A DNA stretch of 22,810 nt from Gammaproteobacteria bacterium UBA2810 (GTDB taxonomy: Bacteria; Pseudomonadota; Gammaproteobacteria; Enterobacterales; Succinivibrionaceae): positions 1-22,810 of the forward strand of contig DEHC01000001.1 in NCBI GenBank assembly GCA_002351705.1. Direction: 5' to 3'. The notes beneath the pieces are model-generated. The model made no database searches. It was not told where the DNA came from and was given only the letters and a program-made list of their open reading frames with translations. Numbering within the stretch: position 1 is the stretch's first letter; each line of letters begins with the position of its first letter. The translations under genes were made by a program, and so were the position numbers. This document shows, piece by piece, positions 21,565 through 22,810 of the stretch.

Positions 21565-22758
21565 GTGCTGTATGCCTTGGATGAGACATGGGAGAGTGCT
21601 TTGACACAGAGCTTTAAGGAACTGAGAGACTCAGGCTGCGTCTATGTCGATAAGACTGAACAGATATTCAGGCTTCTCATGACCCCGAGAACATTCATTG
21701 CAAGGCCTCGGGGATTCGGCAAGTCGCTCCTGCTTGACACGATCGCAACGCTCCTTGAGTCAGGCGTTGATCCCTATTTCAGGGATACCTGGATTCATGA
21801 CAGCTGGACTGAGCCGAAATGTCCTGTACTGAGGCTCGATTTTTCTGACTTTTCCGGCGGATACGAAGGATTCTGCAGAAAGCTTACGGCGGTACTGGAG
21901 TCTTTTGCCCAAAGACTCGGCATCAGCGGAGAATTCACTCCGGATAAGCGCCCCTGCGTGTCTCTGTTTGAACTCCTGCATGTCCTGAATGATCATGAAA
22001 TTATGATTGTCATACTGATCGATGAGTATGACGCGCCGCTGAGGGCAAACCTGAATAACACGGAGCTTTACGAAAAGTTCAGGGCTGAGATTCACAATCT
22101 GTCATGCGTTCTGAAAGGAGATCACTGCATCCAGTACCTCTGCATTGCCGGTGTAACGAGGTTCATGGATCCCACCTCAGCTTTCAGTGGCACAGACGTG
22201 TACGATGAGAGCTATGACTCGTCAGCCGCCGGAATTGCCGGTTTCACCAAGGAAGAGCTCGTGAAATACTTCCGGGGGTCAATTGATTGCGCGGTATCTT
22301 CCAGCAAAGGAATACCTGAAGAAGATGTGACTGATGAGCAGCGGGAAGAGCTCCTGGACAGCCTTTCAGAGGAGTGCGGCGGATACTGCTTTGATGAGAC
22401 GGGCAGGGTGAAGGTGTACTCACCGTTCTCTGTAATCAGGTTTTTCAGGAGCATTGCCGGTGAACTGAGTGATTCGGGATCCTTCCGTAATGAACGTACA
22501 GGGCGGGATCCTGTGCTTGCGGATTGCCTTAAGTCACATGGTGTCAGGCTGTCTGATATTCTCACGGACGGGGAAAGAACCGTATGCGGAGAGCCGGACT
22601 TCCGGTTTCCTGAGTCCATTCTTTCCATGAATCCGAAAGTGCTTCTGTGCCAGTACGGATATCTGACGCTTGATTCCGGTATCAGAGGTTTCAAGGTAAG
22701 GCTTAAGGTTCCTGACAGGCAATCCTTACGGGCACTTTCAGAGCTGCTGCCTGCTTAA
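21565..22758 (+). pseudogene. AAA-ATPase-like protein lacking its nuclease domain, probably a decayed paralogue
   Basis: A 397-residue frame clearly homologous to the gene 81 bp upstream: TQSF(K)EL, VYVDKTEQIF, P-loop RPRGFGKS and IVILIDEYDAPL all line up. It stops just after the segment matching IPNREVFRALARL (here VPDRQSLRALSEL), so the whole C-terminal PD-(D/E)XK domain is missing, and no continuation is seen in the remaining 52 bases. There is no ATG where the paralogue starts; the aligned codon is ACA. Only a GTG at 21565, or TTG codons at 21577 and 21601, could initiate, without a good ribosome site. Base composition is less AT-rich than the upstream copy, so they are not a very recent duplication. 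It could still make an ATPase-only protein. Confidence 0.65.
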
Positions 22759-22810
22759 AACTGTTATGAAGTGACTGTTGTAAAGGTTCGCGATATCTAA
22801 CCTTGTCTAT

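Overview
This 22.8 kb, mostly GC-rich window looks like chromosomal DNA from a gammaproteobacterium, most plausibly near the Aeromonadales/Succinivibrionaceae. The best markers are a YfbV/UPF0208 membrane protein ending in FLDDL, DjlA-type membrane J-proteins, and a gammaproteobacterial-style PlsC-like acyltransferase. The taxon is an inference. No rRNA or tRNA genes and no phage or plasmid hallmark genes were seen.

Left part (1-4.7 kb): a PlsC-like acyltransferase, then a compact plus-strand operon of ExbB/TolQ-like, ExbD/TolR-like, FecCD/BtuC-type permease and FecE/BtuD-type ATPase. This looks like an energised metal-chelate uptake system, but no TonB, binding protein or receptor gene is visible. 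A minus-strand VOC (glyoxalase-fold) protein converges on it.

Middle left (4.8-11.0 kb): six tandem minus-strand paralogues of DjlA architecture (N-terminal membrane anchor, TerB-like domain, C-terminal J domain ending in Gly-Ile). They have diverged in anchors, TerB acidic residues and the HPD tripeptide; one copy reads QPD. Related promoter-like boxes precede at least three of them, so the array is not one simple operon. A NifX/NifB-type cofactor-binding protein is divergent from it. A 405-bp gene-free gap follows, holding a solitary type I-C-like CRISPR repeat.

Middle right (12.0-16.3 kb): two consecutive two-gene modules of NYN-domain plus OST-HTH/LOTUS proteins. In each, gene 1 has a NYN domain with damaged acidic positions and gene 2 has the full acidic set. 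Each module has its own promoter-like sequence, then an 8-bp inverted repeat abutting the same AGGGAG ribosome binding site. This repeated layout suggests paired inactive/active RNA nucleases with RNA-level control, and is my best candidate for an undescribed system.

Right part (16.3-22.8 kb): an operon of a BASS-family (PanS/YocS-like) transporter with a structured leader, an SpmA-SpmB fusion and YfbV; a convergent zinc-ribbon protein; then an AT-richer segment with two AAA-ATPase-like/PD-(D/E)XK proteins, the second lacking its nuclease domain and an ATG start.
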